This document shows positions 13,039 to 14,388 of a stretch of DNA of 14,388 nt, piece after piece. The position numbers were made by a program, and so were the translations under genes. The notes beneath the pieces are model-generated. The model was not told the origin of the DNA and searched no databases. It saw only the letters and a program-made list of their open reading frames with translations. The number at the start of each line of letters is the position of its first letter. Position 1 is the first letter of the stretch. Origin of the DNA: an uncultured Clostridium sp. GTDB lineage: Bacteria; Bacillota; Clostridia; Clostridiales; Clostridiaceae. The stretch covers positions 1 through 14,388 of the forward strand of contig CAMNZV010000020.1 in the NCBI GenBank assembly GCA_946575275.1, in the 5' to 3' direction.

Positions 13039-13056
13039 TAAAAATATCTATTTATA

Positions 13057-13085
13057 TTGATAATTAATAGTAGTTATTATATAAT
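13057..13085 (+). promoter_or_regulatory. Promoter of bcp-ung
   Basis: TTGATA (13057-13062), a 17-base spacer and a perfect TATAAT (13080-13085). The start of transcription is expected near 13092, just before the GGAGG of bcp. Confidence 0.75.
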
Positions 13086-13090
13086 AACTA
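13071..13090. promoter_or_regulatory. 20-bp perfect palindrome over the bcp -10
   Basis: TAGTTATTATATAATAACTA is its own reverse complement and covers the -10. Its position suits an operator. It does not fit the 7-1-7 pattern of PerR or Fur boxes. Confidence 0.4.
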
Positions 13091-13110
13091 TATTAATTGG
13101 AGGCGATAAT

Positions 13111-13560
13111 ATGAATATTGGAGATTTAGCACCTGATTTTGTTCTAATGGGATCAGATGGTAATAAACATACCTTAAGTGATTATAGAGGCAAAAAGATA
13201 ATTCTTTATTTTTATCCTAAAGATAATACCCCAGGCTGCACAACTGAAGCCTGTGACTTTAGAGACAACCATCAAATAATTACTGATAATAATGCCATTG
13301 TAATAGGAATTAGTAAAGATTCTATCAATTCACATGATAAATTCATTACAAAGCTATCATTACCCTTCTTATTATTAAGTGATGAAGAAAAGGTGGTATG
13401 TAATTTGTATGGTGTAATAAAAGAAAAGAATATGTATGGCAAAAAGATCCTTGGAGTTGAAAGAAGCACTTTCATTATTGATGAACAAGGCATCTTAATT
13501 AAAGAATTTAGAAAAGTAAAAGTTACAGATCATGTGAAAGAAATCCTTGAATTATTATAG
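13111..13560 (+). CDS. bcp: Thioredoxin-dependent peroxiredoxin (BCP/PrxQ)
   Basis: This enzyme reduces hydrogen peroxide and organic peroxides in the cytoplasm, regenerated by thioredoxin. The 149-residue thioredoxin-fold protein has APDFVLMGSDG (7-17), the active-site YFYPKDNTPGCTTEACDFRD (33-52) with peroxidatic Cys43 and resolving Cys48 five residues on, typical of the atypical two-Cys BCP class, and ERSTFIIDEQG near the C-terminus. The ATG follows GGAGG at 7 bases; an in-frame TTG 18 codons upstream lies within the promoter. It is followed 7 bases later by ung, so peroxide defence and base-excision repair are co-transcribed. A palindrome over the -10 may link it to a repressor. Confidence 0.95.
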   Translation: MNIGDLAPDFVLMGSDGNKHTLSDYRGKKIILYFYPKDNTPGCTTEACDFRDNHQIITDNNAIVIGISKDSINSHDKFITKLSLPFLLLSDEEKVVCNLYGVIKEKNMYGKKILGVERSTFIIDEQGILIKEFRKVKVTDHVKEILELL

Positions 13561-13567
13561 GTGAATT

Positions 13568-14245
13568 ATGTATGATTTTATAAAAGGTGATTGGAACTCA
13601 ATTTTATCTACTGAATTTCAAAAGCCTTATTTTAAGAAGTTACTTAAATTTTTAGAAGCTGAATATAATAGTAAAAACATATATCCAAATAAAAAAGATA
13701 TTTTTAAGGCTTTAAATTACACTAGCTATCAAAATGTAAAAGTTGTTATTTTAGGTCAAGATCCATATCATGGTGAAGGTTTAGCAAACGGTCTTAGTTT
13801 TTCAGTAAATAATAATACTCCTATTCCCCCATCATTAAAGAATATCTTCAAGGAACTTAATAATGATTTAGGGTGTTACATACCAAATAACGGAGATTTA
13901 ACAAGTTGGGCTATGCAAGGAATTCTATTGTTAAATACTGTATTAACAGTTGAAAAGAGGAAAGCAAATTCTCATAAAAATATAGGGTGGGAAAACTTCA
14001 CTGACTGTATAATTTCAAAATTAGATAAAAAAGATACACCTATAGTTTTCATTCTATGGGGAAATAATGCTATTAGCAAAAAATCTTTAATTAAAAACAG
14101 TATCCATTATATTATTCAGTCAGTACATCCAAGTCCCCTTTCTTGCCATAGGGGCTTTTATAATTCAAAACCTTTTTCTAAAACTAACGTATTTTTAAAT
14201 TCAATTGGCAAATCAGAAATTAATTGGCAAATTGAAAACATATAG
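13568..14245 (+). CDS. ung: Uracil-DNA glycosylase
   Basis: This family 1 UDG removes uracil from DNA, starting base-excision repair. The 225 residues carry the water-activating GQDPYH (63-68, Asp65 catalytic), GLANGLSFSV (71-80), LLLNTVLTVEKRKANSH (120-136), FILWGNNA (161-168) and the minor-groove loop HPSPLS (187-192, His187 catalytic). The length is normal. It starts 7 bases after the bcp stop. AGGTGA overlaps that stop codon and stands only 3 bases from the ATG, so initiation may rely on coupling to bcp. A strong terminator begins at the stop codon. Confidence 0.97.
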   Translation: MYDFIKGDWNSILSTEFQKPYFKKLLKFLEAEYNSKNIYPNKKDIFKALNYTSYQNVKVVILGQDPYHGEGLANGLSFSVNNNTPIPPSLKNIFKELNNDLGCYIPNNGDLTSWAMQGILLLNTVLTVEKRKANSHKNIGWENFTDCIISKLDKKDTPIVFILWGNNAISKKSLIKNSIHYIIQSVHPSPLSCHRGFYNSKPFSKTNVFLNSIGKSEINWQIENI

Positions 14246-14291
14246 GCTAGAAACCACTACTTATTATAAGCGGTGGTTTCTAGCCTATTTA
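14242..14291 (+). terminator. Strong terminator of bcp-ung
   Basis: A perfect 16-bp stem, ATAGGCTAGAAACCAC (14242-14257) with GTGGTTTCTAGCCTAT (14273-14288), is topped by an inner CTTA/TAAG stem and followed by TTATTTTAATATT. The first arm includes the ung stop codon. The 97 bases after it show no gene or clear signal before the window edge. Confidence 0.85.
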
Positions 14292-14388
14292 TTTTAATAT
14301 TGATATGAGGACTTATTAATTTTCTTTAAATTGTATCTATGTACTTATTATATAATACTTTTTTTGTTAATGAATTACACAATGTTTA

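Noticed and set aside
13071..13090. PerR operator at bcp
   Set aside because: Compared with TTATAATTATTATAA the alignment fails over the second half; the palindrome has even symmetry rather than 7-1-7.

Overview
The base composition (strongly AT-rich), AGGAGG/GGTGA-type ribosome binding sites, sigma-A-like promoters and gene families (a SpoVT/AbrB-type regulator with a short Cys-rich tail, DUF1836, DUF6514, a cytoplasmic parvulin, clostridial-type HAD and NlpC/P60 proteins) point to the chromosome of a spore-forming Clostridium sensu stricto or a close relative. The species cannot be fixed from this window. No phage, IS or CRISPR signature is visible. Most genes are ordinary core functions, so the unusual material lies mainly between genes.

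Layout. (1) 82-2275, minus: a three-gene operon, DUF6514 protein - acpS - bifunctional nnrE/nnrD (metabolite repair), with an 8-base acpS/nnr overlap. (2) 2276-2735: a 460-base gene-free stretch holding a minus-strand terminator-like hairpin, 22-bp degenerate repeats with two exact TTATGCACA DnaA-box-like sites, flanking Spo0A-box-like sequences, and the probable ssb terminator. (3) 2736-3984, minus: a short SSB lacking the acidic tip, and a YihY/BrkB membrane protein. (4) 4113-6623, minus: a two-gene nucleotide-sugar operon (WbpE-like aminotransferase, then WbpA-like UDP-sugar 6-dehydrogenase) closed by a strong terminator. (5) 6706-7938: a DUF1836 wHTH-like protein (minus) divergent from an AbrB-family regulator (plus). 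Tandem good promoters precede abrB, with a perfect Spo0A box just downstream of the proximal one.

(6) 7989-9570, minus: trmN6 - rsmI, a pair of RNA methyltransferases of the translation apparatus. (7) 9690-10907, minus: a secreted coiled-coil NlpC/P60 peptidoglycan hydrolase. (8) 11154-11309: tRNA-Pro(TGG) with a textbook promoter and terminator. The terminator hairpin is shared with a convergent 37-codon membrane microprotein gene (11298-11411). (9) 11499-12981: a HAD phosphatase (plus) convergent with a signal-less parvulin PpiC (minus). (10) 13057-14288: a bcp peroxiredoxin - ung uracil-DNA glycosylase operon with its own promoter and strong terminator.

Functionally the window mixes housekeeping and repair (NAD(P)HX repair, ACP activation, uracil repair, peroxide removal, tRNA and rRNA methylation) with cell-surface construction (nucleotide sugar, murein hydrolase) and transition-state regulation (AbrB, probably under Spo0A). 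The most interesting leads are the repeat/DnaA-box/0A-box cluster next to ssb, the possible leader or small RNA ending at the hairpin upstream of the acpS operon, the four-Cys AbrB, and the overlooked 37-aa membrane protein.
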